Assembly (NCBI GenBank): GCA_049999805.1
Contig: JBNGIO010006282.1
Span: forward strand, 1-64,000
Source: Folioceros fuciformis
Lineage: Eukaryota; Anthocerotophyta; Anthocerotopsida; Anthocerotales
Reading direction: 5' to 3'
Length of the DNA: 64,000 bases
A program made the translations under genes and the position numbers. The notes beneath the pieces were generated by a model. The model was not told the DNA's origin. It did not search any database and saw nothing but the letters and a program-made list of their open reading frames with translations. Numbering within the stretch: the first letter of the stretch is position 1; each line of letters begins with the position of its first letter. Shown in pieces: positions 1-12,028 of the stretch.

Positions 1-781
1 GTGTATTAATATTCTCTAGAACCAAATAGGCTTTTATTATCTTTAACCATATTATCTTGGGTAAAAATTAATTACAAAAATAATATTCATGCTACTTCGT
101 CCCATTTGAGTTTGAGCCCTTTATAAGTTGTTCCTCCTTAAGATTGGGGTAAATGGGGTTTCTCATCTTTCAAAAATATGTTTTCTTTTTTATTAATATT
201 TTCTTATTACATAATAATATTTACTAAGTACATTATATTGAGGTTTAATATTTTGAACAAGATTGTATAAATATAACAATTATATATGCAGATTTAATTC
301 ATCCCAAAGAAGTACAAGGATTTTCATTCAAAACAAAAAAATTGAGAGTATTGAAAACCATTGCACCAACAACAATTAGTGGGATTATCCTTGTCAAAAA
401 AAATTCGTATCACATAAAATTTTATGAATTTTATTTTAGTTATTCATATAAATATATTTACTCATGTACAGCATATGATTAGAGACTCTTTGATTAGTGG
501 AACTACCATTTTTGCTAGACATGAAGACTACAATAGAAAGAACCATTCAAAGATAGTTACTTGATTAATGTAACTGATAATTAAAAAATATACATGTAGC
601 TTGCTTTGATACATTAAGATGATAGGCACTATCTCTGTGGGATAAGGAGAATGTGAACAAAAACCTTGAAAGTCATGGAAGAGTTAGAGGAACTGATCAA
701 TTTGCACACATTGAAGTAGATGTAGTTACAGTATTGCCCTACAGTTAACTATGTTACAATGATGTTTTTCAGACTTTGAAT
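1..781. other. AT-rich intergenic DNA, no gene seen
   Basis: This stretch is strongly AT-rich, with stops in all frames and no coding signal that I can recognise. It lies downstream (3') of the SFT2-like gene, which is on the minus strand, so its right end probably includes that gene's 3' UTR. I see no tRNA or obvious repeat. Confidence 0.5.
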
Positions 782-1318
782 TCAACCAAAACAAGAACCA
801 TAGCAACTCCTAACTGCAGCTCTTGCAAAGGGAATGTAACTTAAACAATACCATCCAAGAGCTAAGACTTCACCCACAATGCAAATGATAGTCAAGATAA
901 AACTATGAAGATGCATGGAACAAAATAAAGCTGCACACAAGCTACCAATGTACATAAAGCTAGCAGATGCTCTATCTGGATCAAACATCATTTTACACTG
1001 TTTGGTTGGTCCCATAAGGAACATTGAGCTTGAAATTGCTAGTAAATTTCCTAATGTGAATGTGGAGGCAAAACGCTTTGGTGTGATGATCATGAATGTG
1101 GAAATAAATATGAAAAAAATACCTAACCCAAGACAAATTGCAAATCCATACAGTCTACTGGTACGTGACATATTGCAAGCTTGGCCGAGCTCATCCATGG
1201 TAGATTGCTCTTGAGGATTTACTGCATTGGAAGCCATACTTGCCATGCCTCGCATCTTGTCCATAGCTGAATCGCCGCCCCCAACACCAAATGCAGCAGC
1301 GGCAGCAAAGGAATCCAT
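782..1318 (-). CDS. SFT2-like vesicle transport protein (intronless)
   Basis: A 178-aa open frame from ATG (1318-1316) to TGA (784-782). SFT2/SFT2D proteins are small four-helix Golgi membrane proteins that assist fusion of endosome-derived vesicles with the late Golgi. The sequence shows the family layout: a soluble N-terminus of about 50 residues, then four hydrophobic segments (about 53-78, 85-105, 115-135 and 139-165). The family motifs RLYGFA, FTLGNLLA, GP(T)KQ, MMFDP and WYxLSYIPFAR are all present. The N-terminus is rich in Ala, Gly and Met. There is no intron, whereas most plant family members I know are split, so this could be a retrocopy that kept its frame. I see no clear poly-T tract on the 3' side to prove that. 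Family assignment is firm; expression is unknown. Confidence 0.85.
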   Translation of the reverse strand: MDSFAAAAAFGVGGGDSAMDKMRGMASMASNAVNPQEQSTMDELGQACNMSRTSRLYGFAICLGLGIFFIFISTFMIITPKRFASTFTLGNLLAISSSMFLMGPTKQCKMMFDPDRASASFMYIGSLCAALFCSMHLHSFILTIICIVGEVLALGWYCLSYIPFARAAVRSCYGSCFG

Positions 1319-2219
1319 TGGATTTCTTGGGGCAAATGCTTGAGGAGGATTTGTTCTTTAAAACATTCTTCTCAAGTTGTGAAGATTGTTTTGTTGATGA
1401 TGGTGTTAGTCTTCTTCATTGTGTTGGATTCGAAACCTTTCAAATTTTAGAAGAAGAGGTAGTGATTGAATTTGATTAAGTAGGTATGGCTTTATCTTCG
1501 GGCCAACCACTTTGGGTGCCCAAGATTTGTATATGCTTGATGCATTCTTTCCAAACATGACTTGATCAAATGGTTTTGCCCATTGTGAGAATGCTTATCA
1601 TGTCTGTTCAAAAAACACTAGTTTTGTCTTCTAATCCTTCCTTCCTCCATTCTTCTTCCGTCTCCTAAATGTGTTTCCTTCCTACACTCTGTTATAATCT
1701 TCTTTTCCCTCTTTCATTGCTTCATACTATTTGTTATAATCTGCTTTCCCTCTTTCATTCTTGTTGCTTCATACTGTTTGTTATAATCTGCTTTCCCTCT
1801 TTCATTCTCGTTGCTTCATACTGTTTGTTATAATCTGCTTTGCCTCTTTCATTCTTGTTACTTCATACTGTTTGTTATAATATACTTTCCCTCTTTCATT
1901 CTTGTTGCTTCATACTGTTTGTTATAATCTGCTTTGCCTCTTTCATTCTTGTTGCGTGATACTGATTGTTATAATATGCTTTGCCTCTTTCATTCTTGTT
2001 TGAAACACTAACACGCATGTCATGTTTAAAGTTTAACCATTTTCATAATGAAATCTTTAGTTACGCGTTACAAGAACTCCTTCGGACATTGGTTAGCGAA
2101 GCCCCCATCCCATGTTAGGGTCGGAATTTCCATTTTTCCAGGAACTTGAGGCCTTACATATTTCGTTGGGTAGAGCACAGAAAAGCAAGAGGGTAAGAGG
2201 GCAGGTTGGATCGATCAGG
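1319..2219. other. Intergenic region with minisatellite
   Basis: This is the 5' side of the SFT2-like gene and the 3' side of the receptor pseudokinase. It contains the 47-bp tandem array described separately and otherwise no convincing coding sequence. The short open frames here have no recognisable similarity. Confidence 0.5.
1690..2009. repeat. 47-bp minisatellite, about 6.7 copies
   Basis: Tandem units begin with TGTTATAATCTGCTTTCCCT and repeat every 47 bp (starts near 1690, 1731, 1778, 1825, 1872, 1919, 1966). The first unit is about 6 bp short. Copies differ by a few substitutions, mostly C/G or C/T. The unit is pyrimidine-rich on the plus strand (CTCTTTCATTC). Confidence 0.9.
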
Positions 2220-3969
2220 CTAGACTCTGGTGGCGTTCATGCTTCTCCAGAGTTTTTCTTTGAAAGTCCGTTCCACCTCAAACATGCTGGGTCTTAGCCT
2301 CTTGACACTATTCGTACAGCGTCTAGCAACTTCTAGCACAACCTGCAGCTCGGTGACATCCACTTCCTTGCCAAGCAAGGGATCCACAAGGGACAATGGG
2401 TCTTGAGAGGCAGAAATTTTGTGTGCCCAGGAGGACATGAGATCTTGTTCTGGAACACCCAACAGCAACTCCAACAGCACCACACCGTACGCGTGGATGT
2501 CCTCCTTTAGAGCAGATGCCCGAGGAGACTGCACCTCAGGCAGTCCTTGCGCGCTGCTCAACTTGGACAAATTTCCTGCAACTGCATCAGGTCTCATGAG
2601 CTTGAGCAAGCACCAGTCTCCCAGCTTAGCCGAGCAGGGTTCACGTAGGAAGATCTTGGATGACTTGATGCTGCCGTGCATGATCGGGGGGATCATGAAC
2701 TGGTGCAAATACTGCATGCCACATGCAACATCATATGCAATGCGCATTCGGTGCGCCCAGTTCAAGGCTGCTGCTGCTGCTGCTCCTTTGGAGCTGTGGA
2801 GCAGGTCGTATAGGCTTCCCTTCGGCATGTGCTCCAACACAACAATGTGCTCTCCTGCAAGATGGGCACACATCCAGTCAGAAACACCACATGAATCAGT
2901 CACCAGGGCTTGATGAAGTGTGTTAGTAATACCTACCTCTCTCTTGACAAAAGCCCAGTAGATCCACCAGACAAGGATGTTGCACTTTAGAAATCGACGA
3001 TGTTTCGATGTTGAAGTCTCCATCACAGCATCCACCCGAAATCTCCCTTTTCACAACGGCCCGAGTACTGTCCGGAAACCGAGCTATATAAGATTCCCAA
3101 AATTCATCCTTCCCCACCAGGGTAGTGAACTGGCTTGTTGCACGCTCCAGCTCTTCGTAACCAAACATGCGCAGCCTACTGGGCGTGTCACTCTCTGCTG
3201 AACGACAGGAAAACGGACCGCTCTTCTCGATAAGTCTGGTGAGCTCCGAGGTCTTCTGAGCTCGGTACTTATGCCAAAACAGCCACAACAAGACTCCAAA
3301 CACAAGTGCCAACGCCCAGCCCAAGGAGGCAGCAACAGCAAGACCCACAATCAAAAACATGTGCAAATCAAACCCTCTGCGCCCCTCCCCTTCTTCTCCC
3401 TCCCCACGAGATCTCAAGCTCCGATCCTGCAACACATATGCTTCCCCAACCCCTTCTTCCCTTCCTGCTACCAAGAGTGTGAAGCTCATCCCAGGTGCAA
3501 CCTCGGCTAGTGTCAGATTCGCAGCATCGCCCGATTTCTGCACAACCTTCACGACCATGGTTTTCCCGCCAGTAATTTCAGACGGCCCGTGCTCAAACAT
3601 CCTCCGCTTGAAAACCCACCTCTGGCTCTCAATCTGACTGCAAGAACTAAGAACCAAGCTAAAACACCCAGCATTGCCCCGCACGGCTTCCACACAGAGC
3701 GTTCCATCTGTCTCCAAAGACAAAGACCCCGCACCAACGTCGTACCTCCAACGCTCCGCGACCTTTCCCGCCCAGCAGGGAGCCAGATACACAGCACCGC
3801 CCACTTTGACACTACCCACTTTCAAACACCAGGCATCCCCCAATTCAAGGCCTTCAGCAACAACCCAACTCCAGGCCGCGCACGTCTGCGACCAGCCGCT
3901 CCAGCCCAGCAACACCAGTAGTCCCAGAGCCGCAACCCTGAGCATCCGAGCGATCCGCAGCCAGCCCAT
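2220..3969 (-). CDS. Receptor-like pseudokinase with ricin-B-type beta-trefoil ectodomain
   Basis: Two exons, 3969-2937 and 2854-2220, joined in frame through a GT-AG intron (donor GTAGGT; acceptor after TTGCAG), giving about 555 aa. Layout: a signal peptide (residues about 5-32); a roughly 160-residue ectodomain with beta-trefoil/ricin-B features (AERW and SQRWVF resemble QxW repeats, with paired Cys); a membrane helix near residues 205-235; then a kinase fold. The kinase looks inactive. The glycine loop is replaced by VGKDEFWESYIA, the HRD motif by HGS, the catalytic-loop Asn by Lys, and DFG by DWC. The beta-3 Lys (AVVKRE) remains. It probably works, if at all, as a ligand-binding co-receptor or scaffold at the plasma membrane. 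The in-frame codon upstream of the start is TTG, so the ATG at 3969 was chosen. The ectodomain assignment is an inference from motif spacing. Confidence 0.75.
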
Positions 3970-5611
3970 CAACCCACCACCACATGTCTATCATGTGGCA
4001 TGAACAAATCTCTTCCCACCACGCCTTCTCCCAATCTTGATCTCCGCCATGAAGCTCAGCTCGTCCCCTGAGCATCAGCACCTTACTTGCGCTGCGCAAC
4101 GGCAAACTGCGTCGTCCCTCGGCTGTCCCAGTCCCGATACTTCCAAGGCTCGTGAGTGTCGCTATGCCCATCGCTCTTCACGGCACACGGCTGTTACAGC
4201 CTGCGTGTACGACAGGAACGACAGCAGAGGCTGCTGCTTGTGCTGAGGGCCTGGGCCTAGGCTGGTCCCAGCCACGCTCTGCCGAGGGGCCCAGGTCCCA
4301 GCCACCAGATTGTTGTGCTATGCAGATCCACACATCGATGGTATAGGCCGGCACATGTACATACATAGATGGTAACCAGACCCATGATCTTTTTGTTACA
4401 TTCCACAAGCTCTGACTGCACGATGACTTCCCACTTCTCAACTTAATCCTACTTCACTCATTGTTGGAAAACAAGCAGTCGTGTATCTCTAAACAAAACG
4501 TCGTCCCCCCTTCCCTTCATCCCGCATGTGTTTCTCCACCTCTCATGCCTCACCATAAGTCCATGAGCAGCAAACATTTCCAAGAATTGCAATCCACACT
4601 CTAAAGTTCCTTTGTTTTGGTTATGTGCAATTACTTGAAAGGTTAGACAATGTTGCTTTCAGTCTACATTCGTCATTGATTTAGTTTTCACTCTTGAATG
4701 ACCATGGCAATGACAAAATTTGTCATCATTCTCAGTTGTTCTCCTTCTCTTGCTGCTGCTTATGGCAATCATATTAAAAGCATCAAAGATTAAAACACTC
4801 GCTTCAATCACTTACAATTCAATCACCTCCAACAAATTTTACATGAGGAGCAATATGTGTAATGTGTTCTCTTACCAGCGTGGTGTTGTGTGGATCATTT
4901 AAGTCAAGTACATGACCAATGTATCCTTGCACAACTAGAGGAACTGAAAAAGCTTTAATCTAGAATTTATAAAATAGGTTGTATGCTGTAACTAATGTGA
5001 AGGTTGTGTGGATTCAATGTTGAAAAGTAACATAGACTATGTTATGTCTTTTTAGCAGTTGTTTTGTCCATCAAAAAATTTTGTTCATTCAATTTATCAT
5101 GTAGTGATTTTATCGTAGAACACAAAACATGGGCTCATTCAATACTTCAAGCTCCCTTCTCTTTGAAACATAGGGAGCTCTACAATTTTCCAAAAAATAG
5201 ATTTGTGAATTTTCGATTACCTATCAAAGTTAAACCCTAATACCCATTCTTTGGCATAGAAAAACAACTCCAAGTCTCTATTACTAGGGGCATTGTTTTT
5301 TGTCTGGGCCAATGATCCTACCGATGAATTACCACATACTCCGATTTGTATGGAGCACATTTGATCATTATCTCTATATTAAATAATTCTCCAATTAGTT
5401 GCCTTTGAGGCATATTCACCATTCAAAGTACCTTTGAGAATGGCCAAAAGTTGGTGAGACCTAAACCATATTAACAGGAGTGCCTTTGTTAATATGTTAC
5501 CCCCTACCCTTATGTCGAGAGGAACCTCCTTCATTACACACTAGATAATCACTACTTGTATTGCTAGCTAGCAATACAAGTCTCAATATAATGAAGTACT
5601 ATAGTACTCTA

Positions 5612-5745
5612 GTTGTAAATGATCTCACATGGAATTGTGACCAAGTTCCAATGGTTGATGTAGTTGAAAATCATCCCATATACAATTGTAATACGGTTTC
5701 AATGGTAGATGTGGTTGTAAACGATCCCACATGCGATTGCGATTA
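5612..5745 (+). repeat. 51-bp tandem repeat (17 codons), about 2.6 copies
   Basis: Units start near 5612, 5663 and 5714. The period is a multiple of three, and on the plus strand it stays open, giving a degenerate 17-residue repeat with a VDVV core. I cannot tell whether it was ever translated; the open frame is only about 60 codons. Confidence 0.7.
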
Positions 5746-5823
5746 GGTGTTCCTTGTAAACAGTGCCACATGGGACTTGTAGATGTAACCAAACTATGAA
5801 GTTTGAACTTCGCAATCCAAAGG

Positions 5824-6003
5824 GTAGACATGTTAATCCCTGTTGTAGTCTATTTCTTCTTCTTTAATTAACTCATGTTCTCGGACCCCGACGCAAGTTT
5901 CAAGCTTGACCATGTAGACATGTTAATCTCTATTGTAGTCTATTTCCTCTTCTTTACTTAACTCATGTTCTCGGACCCCGACTCAAGTTTCAAGCCAGAC
6001 CAT
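5824..6003. repeat. 90-bp tandem duplication
   Basis: Two adjacent 90-bp units beginning around GTAGACATGTTAAT (5824 and 5914). They share the stretch CTCATGTTCTCGGACCCCGA and differ at only a few positions, so the duplication is recent. Confidence 0.85.
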
Positions 6004-8377
6004 GCAGGACAACTTGAATGGACTACGGTAGACTAACAGCCGGCAAAGTCGAAGGTACGCCAACTAGAGGTTAGGTTGAGGTGGCTCACTCTCAGTTTGC
6101 CAAGCTATCTAGTACTGACAATGTCAGTAGAGAGAAGCGTAACCACCGTCAAATAGTTGGGGGGTAAGCTAATGTTTCAGAGTAAACAACTTACTCAAGG
6201 CTACAATGTCGACCGATTTTGCTCCCTCTCTTTGCCTACCCATCCCCTCGACTTGCACCCTGGTGGTGCCATTCGTTCTACGCGCCCTCGCGCTCTTGTC
6301 TTCTTGCTCCACCTTTTCTCCTCTTCCTCCCACTCCCCTAACTCCTCTTCAGTGGTTGTAGCAAACTTCTTGCTCTCTTTCCCCCTTCTTTTCTTGCTCT
6401 GTTGTGCAAATGGCGCTATGATAGTTTCTGGAGGCTAGCAACCGATGGTGGATGAACAAAGACCACATCTAAGTGTGGGCCTACCCAACTTTGCATCTTG
6501 GCTCAAGGTATCAGGGAACAATCGGGATACAAGGATTCACGTGATAGCTAGGCTAATCCTCAAATGGCTTTTGCTTTCGAGGATGGACCATATTGTTGAT
6601 GGGGTCATGATTCTTCTTTATGGGTTAGCATAGGGTTCTCTCAGGGATTGGGGAAAGGTGGTCGCTCACTAGATGTAGGTGGACGTCCGAAGAATGTGGC
6701 ATGAGAAGCCCTGGGGCTCATTCCATTTCTCTACCACATCTGGAGGCACTTTAATGCCCTAAAGGAAGTGGAACAACTTGTGGTTACTAGATGCGACATT
6801 TAGGCCCGCCTAACTCCGGCAGCAATAGCCCCACTCCAGCCAGAACATAGGAAAGTGGCCTCCTAGTGCGACAATCGATATAGCCACCCTCCCAACCCAT
6901 ACCTCTACAGGTGATGGAGTCCACCTTGCTAGAGGAAGCAGTTGGCGAGGCACAAAGGGAACCCACCTCTCCAACGATGCAAACATCCACTCCTAGCATG
7001 CCACCAAACTCACATCCGCGTCAAAATCACAAGATGCACCTGCCCCAATAACTGGAGGCTCTCCCTCCAAACAAAGATTAGCTAGCTTGGCGATTGCAGT
7101 GGACCCCAAGTGGGTCCAAATACAGAGTTCACCCCCTCCAACAAGTCCAAAGCTAGATGACCTACTAGTAACCCAACCCCTACCATTTGTGACATTTATC
7201 ACTCAGAAATTGTAAACCTTCAAATTTTGGGGCACTTGTTCGGTTTGGATGAAAAAAAAGTCATATGCGGCTTAGTACCATTTTCTTTTTTCTTCTTATT
7301 TTTTTCTTATTTTAAAAATTTTTAGGCCATTTTTAATCTTTTTCCTTCTGCTAATTTAGTTAATTGACCAAGAAATGGTTGGTGTGGTCAATAGAATGGG
7401 TGGAGGGTTGGTACAAGGCTTGAAGAAATTTAGCTTTGGTACCAAACCCTAGGTCTGGTTAGGTCCGGACATAGGTTTGGTTTAGGCCTAGTAATAATAT
7501 TTATTTATTTATTTATTAAAAATATTTAAATAAGTAAATAATGGAAATGATTAAATAATGGTTTGAACATTGTCATACATGAAAAATAGTAGAAAAAAAA
7601 ATAGAGGGTTAAAAAGAAAAGGGAATGTGCGGGGCAGGACAGGTAGTGCCAAGAGTAGGGTTGCGGGCACGGGCGCACTGGTGGGGTGAGTACCAGCGAG
7701 GGGAAGGGATTGGAGGGCGCTAGCATTAGAGGGGAGGGGCTAGGATCTGAGGACTGTCCTACGCGTGACTAGAGCTAGAGAGAAGCCCCCAAACCTATCA
7801 TGAAGCTGGTGTGTGTTGTGAGGTGTGACTACTCGAAGGAATACAATCCTTGGTAGGTATTCCTAAGAGTTGGCAAGATATTGTGGGATGTGTGAGTAAA
7901 AAGTTTGACCCTCCATGCATAGCAGTGAGGAACTCCATCACTTCTTTATGGGAATAAAACCCAATGTCTCAACAAAAGTGGGATAAGTATGGACACTAGA
8001 GGTCCAACTCCTCGGCTGACAAGTGCTCAAGGTTTTGCTACTACAAGAATAGGCAAAACACATCGACCTGCTCTGGTTGGCAGCCCAACTGGACTACAAC
8101 AAAAAGCACGGCATCGGAGTCTCAAGAGTCAAGAGACCTCCATCTCCACATGATCAGAAGAAAGCGAGAGGATTAAGGTCCAAGCCATCGCTACCTACTA
8201 CCTGGGGTGATTTTGACCCCAGCCTTAAGGCCCATTGACGAGTAGAGGGATTGGAGGAGGTACCTACCCTAATCAATCATCCTTGAGGACCTAATCCACA
8301 GCAAAATCACTAACCTAAAAGCCATGTGGAAGGTCCACTGTGCTTCTTTGTTAAGAGCACGACTACTTGATCCTAGG

Positions 8378-9700
8378 CAGTTCTATGATGGTACAACTAT
8401 GGAGGGAGTGACCCATTCAGCCCAAGGGGCATGGTTACAATGGCAGAAGGATTGGTCTGATCCTTCTCTTTAGTGCTCACTCAGGCAAGAAGAAAATGTG
8501 GCTTTCCACTAGCAGATGATGGAGTTGGCAAAGGGACTAACAATCCTTTGTGATAGAACGGTGGATGTCATAGTTGGACTTTGAGAAGAGTCCAATCGAC
8601 TTTGAAAGGAGTCTGAGTGGTTGCGGGAGAAGTGCGACCGCACTGCTCAAGAAGCCATGAAGACACAAGTCTCTATGATGAAGCTCTAGAAAGAGGCCAT
8701 TGGCTTGGTGTGGGAGAAATTAAAGCAGAGCTTGTAACACATCTTGAGGTGGCAGCATGGGTGGCGTGGATCGATGAAGAAGAACATGCTCGTGTCCAAC
8801 GAGAGGAGGAGGTGTGGACTCTCCAAGAGGGGAGGGTGGCTTGAGCCAAAGAGATGGAGGCAACACATGCCCAAGAGTGTGTCATTTGGGCATAGCGGGA
8901 ATCCAAGATGTAGGAGGCCCGTAGAAGACATGACATATTTATTGTAAAAGGGGTTTCTCCATGGTTTTTGGGTCTCACGGAAAATCCAAACTTTTTTGCT
9001 TGATGTAGTATCTTTCCTTTTCTTTAGACTAATTTGTTGGTGTTCACTAATTATGAAGACCGAGACCACAAGTGAGAAAGAAATTGGTTCCGAGACACAC
9101 ATGAGAGTTTGACTCAGGAGGTAGTAGAAGCTCCCAAATAGGCAGAGGATAGATAAGCTTACCTCCAGAGCTTGCAAGCAGCTAAGAGGGTGGCTCAATA
9201 CACGATGAGGACTTTGAGGGCTGATATTGCATACCCTCATCCACAAGAACCACCAAAAGCATATGTGGCTATAGGAGGTTGAGAGGATGGGGCTAGGTTA
9301 GTGGATGCTCAAGCTTTAGAAGAACAATAGGGATCTTTGCACAAGCATAAGGGAGTCGGATCACTGCAGCTCCAAGGTATATATTAGCCTATTAAAGATG
9401 TAGCGTCAATTAGTGTTCCAAGCTCAAGCTTCGAGAAAGAGGGCGAGCGACCTCAATAGCTTTGGAAGAAATCTGGAGGTACGTGGAGGGAGTGAAAGCA
9501 CAACATGCTAGCCTACAACTAAAGGCTCAATAACGATAGGAGTACTGTGCACTTCCAAGGATGGTAACGGACACCATCAAGCAAGTGGAAGACAACTTCA
9601 TCTTTTACCACTAGGAGATTGTTCGGGTTCTACAAGAATTTGTAGAGGAAGTTAAGCTAATTGCCACCAATGGAGGACCTGTCGGTCCTACCCTCGCCCT
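8378..9700 (+). pseudogene. Decayed coding relic, probably transposon-derived
   Basis: Reading from CAG at 8378-8380, the plus-strand frame keeps protein-like composition (rich in Glu, Lys, Gln and Trp, as in a coiled-coil gag-like protein) for over 500 bases to about 8945. It is broken only by TAG, TAA and TGA codons, six of them. Each sits where a single C-to-T change would restore CAG, CAA or CGA. A second stretch at about 9110-9370 reads the same way in another phase. I recognise no domain, so the parent family is unknown. The pattern of stops fits methylation-linked cytosine deamination in a silenced element. Confidence 0.5.
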
Positions 9701-10015
9701 GCCTAGGGCATTGATTGCATCAGAAGGCTCCAACCCTAGGTAGTTGTCCCAATGTGGAGAAGACCCATGTCATCGCCCTCCGTCCAGTTAGTAGAGATGG
9801 GCTCACACGAAGGATTAGCGGTAATGTCAATTACCTTTGGCAGAGAGGAGTCTCCACCTACCAATACCACAATAGCTAAGGTGTAGCCAAAGGACCCACC
9901 ATTGCCGACTTCATACACCACTAATTCTGCCCCACAATGGCATAACGTGGCTGCTAGCAGAGCCACATAGGATGGGAGAAAAGATTAGAGTGTGTGGAGG
10001 TTGGACCACAAAGGT

Positions 10016-10263
10016 AGAGTAGGCTAGATAGTTTCTCGTAGGTGTCATTATTTTGCTTGTTGGGAGAGTAGGCCAGATAGTTTTTTTTTGTAGGTCTCAT
10101 TATTTTGCTTGTTGGGAGAGCAGGCTAGATAGTTTCTTGTAGGTCTCATTATTTCGCTTGTTGGGAGAGTAGGCTAGATAGTTTCTTGTAGGTCTCATTA
10201 TTTCACTTGTTGGGAGAGTAGGCTAGATAGTTTCTTTTAGGTCTCATTATTTTGCTTGTTGGG
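10016..10263. repeat. 49-bp minisatellite, five copies
   Basis: Five head-to-tail units of AGAGTAGGCTAGATAGTTTC followed by TTGTAGGTCTCATTATTTCG and CTTGTTGGG. The second unit carries a run of extra T. A separate short direct repeat (GACCTGTAGACCTCGGCAAT) follows at about 10458 and 10488. Confidence 0.9.
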
Positions 10264-12028
10264 ACCTAAGGCGTAGGACTGTATAAGAAGACTCGTTTGG
10301 GATCGAGAGAATGTTTGCAAAAGCCATTTGCTTGTAATCTCGGGGCAATAGACGAACTATATGCTTCTTTCCCCCTTCATCTTGTCGCCCATGCTAAACA
10401 TTTTTCCCCACCAAGTCCTTCGTTGTCTTTGCGGCTGTATCTCATTGTGGACTGGACCTGTAGACCTCGGCAATGGAGCTGACCGGACCTGTAGACCTCG
10501 GCAATGAAGCTGTTGCTGAGTCTTTTGACAGAGTCCACTAAGGAATCATCGGTGGAGTCTACGAAGAAGTACTTCTCTTAGCGGTTGAAAACGACGACTT
10601 GTTCGTGCCTCCAATACTCATGGGGATGAACTCCAGGAGTAGCACTATAATGACTATGCAGTGTGTGGCCGTGACTATGGGTTTGTGCTCCACTTGGTAC
10701 TCGGGCCAGGTTTAGTGCTATTGGGTGGGTTCAGTAAACCTATTGAACTTTTTCTTTTCTTTATTTTCTTCCATAGTACCTATTTCTGTTCCACATGACT
10801 CCCTCTACAAGCACGTTTAAAACCTCTTGGTTAGGCAGCAAATGGGTGCACATTGCTTAAGATCCATTGATACTCCCCAATGCAAGTTGAATATACCTTC
10901 ATTTCCTTTGCTATTGAGACATATGGGGCCATGTGCAAGGCATTCTCGAAGTTTCTTTAGACATGTGCCTAGGTATAGCTAGAAGAAAGAATAGAGTTGG
11001 CCTCCCTCTATCTTACATAGTGGCCCTCTAGTATTAGTGGGTGTCCATCACCCTATAAGGGAAAGCTCGTAAAATGGAGTTGGTCTCTCTCTATCCTATA
11101 GAATTGTCTTCTCTTGACAATGGGTATTTATCACCCTACAAAAGATGTTGACAAACATAGTTTACAAGATGACGAGAATAGGTGTTCATCACCTTAGGAT
11201 GCTAACAAAAGTAGTTTAGAAGATGAGGACAATAGGAGTCCATCAAAAGTAGTTTATAAGATGATGGCAATAGGTGTCACACTCCATCAAAGTAGTTGAT
11301 AGGATGACGGATAGTGGGCGCCATCATCCTCGTAGGCTTGCAAACACAATTTACAAGATGATGTTGTGCATAGGAGAAGGAGCATAAACAATCTTAGATG
11401 GAAGGTAGACTCTTTTACCTCCTAGATTATGATACATTGACTAATCCTCTTTGGCTGGTCACTTTTGCTAATAGTTTCCACTTTTTCTAAAGATGAACTT
11501 TTTCATTTTTTTTGAATAAAGTATGCAATTCTCTCTAATTTCCTTTTTACTAGTATTCAAACTTTGCGTGGCGTTTGTTCTTGGAACTGCAGTCGGGAGA
11601 AATATGTATGTACAATATAGGAACGTAGATACCTAGTCTGGGTAGCTAGCTATTTGCCTTGCGCAGGCAGGGCCCTGAATGTTATGCTACATGTACAGTA
11701 CATGAATACAAGTAACTGTACGTTTGGTGGCGGGCGGGACCCACGGTAGTAGGCACACGATATGCTGTGAATTCCAAAGAAAGAAAGCGGTGTTGCGACA
11801 CCCGGAGGGATTGCGTGCCGCACTGTCTGGCCAACACCCACTTCACTCATTTCGGTGGCAGGTGCTAGACTCGTCGATTGGAACCAGCCCAGTTCGGCCT
11901 TCCAACCCGGCACCCAGCTTTGCTTCCTCCCGGAGCTTGCACGCGCACTTCACTCGTGTATGGTTGGCAGGGACAGATCCAGGGGGAACAATTCGATTCA
12001 AACTATGGCTGGGTCGTGAGTGAGTGAA

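Larger units (their letters stand above)
3970..12028. other. Long gene-poor, repeat-rich intergenic region
   Basis: About 8 kb of mostly AT-rich DNA. The first few hundred bases (to about 4250) are GC-richer and probably hold the 5' UTR and promoter of the receptor pseudokinase. Beyond that I see short tandem arrays (5612-5745, 5824-6003, 10016-10263), a TTTA-rich tract near 7500-7520 and a decayed coding relic at 8378-9700, all listed separately. Near 11100-11350 a loose motif around GTTTACAAGATGACG recurs. The last 300 bases before 12029 are GC-richer and probably promoter/5' UTR of the trihelix-like gene. No intact gene is supported. Confidence 0.6.

Noticed and set aside
915-1214. Plus-strand 99-codon frame opposite SFT2
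   Set aside because: It is a shadow of the minus-strand SFT2-like gene, whose membrane protein motifs are clear.
1690-2009. Possible CRISPR-like array
   Set aside because: Units are contiguous head-to-tail minisatellite repeats without unique spacers, and the genome is eukaryotic. The same applies to the other arrays.
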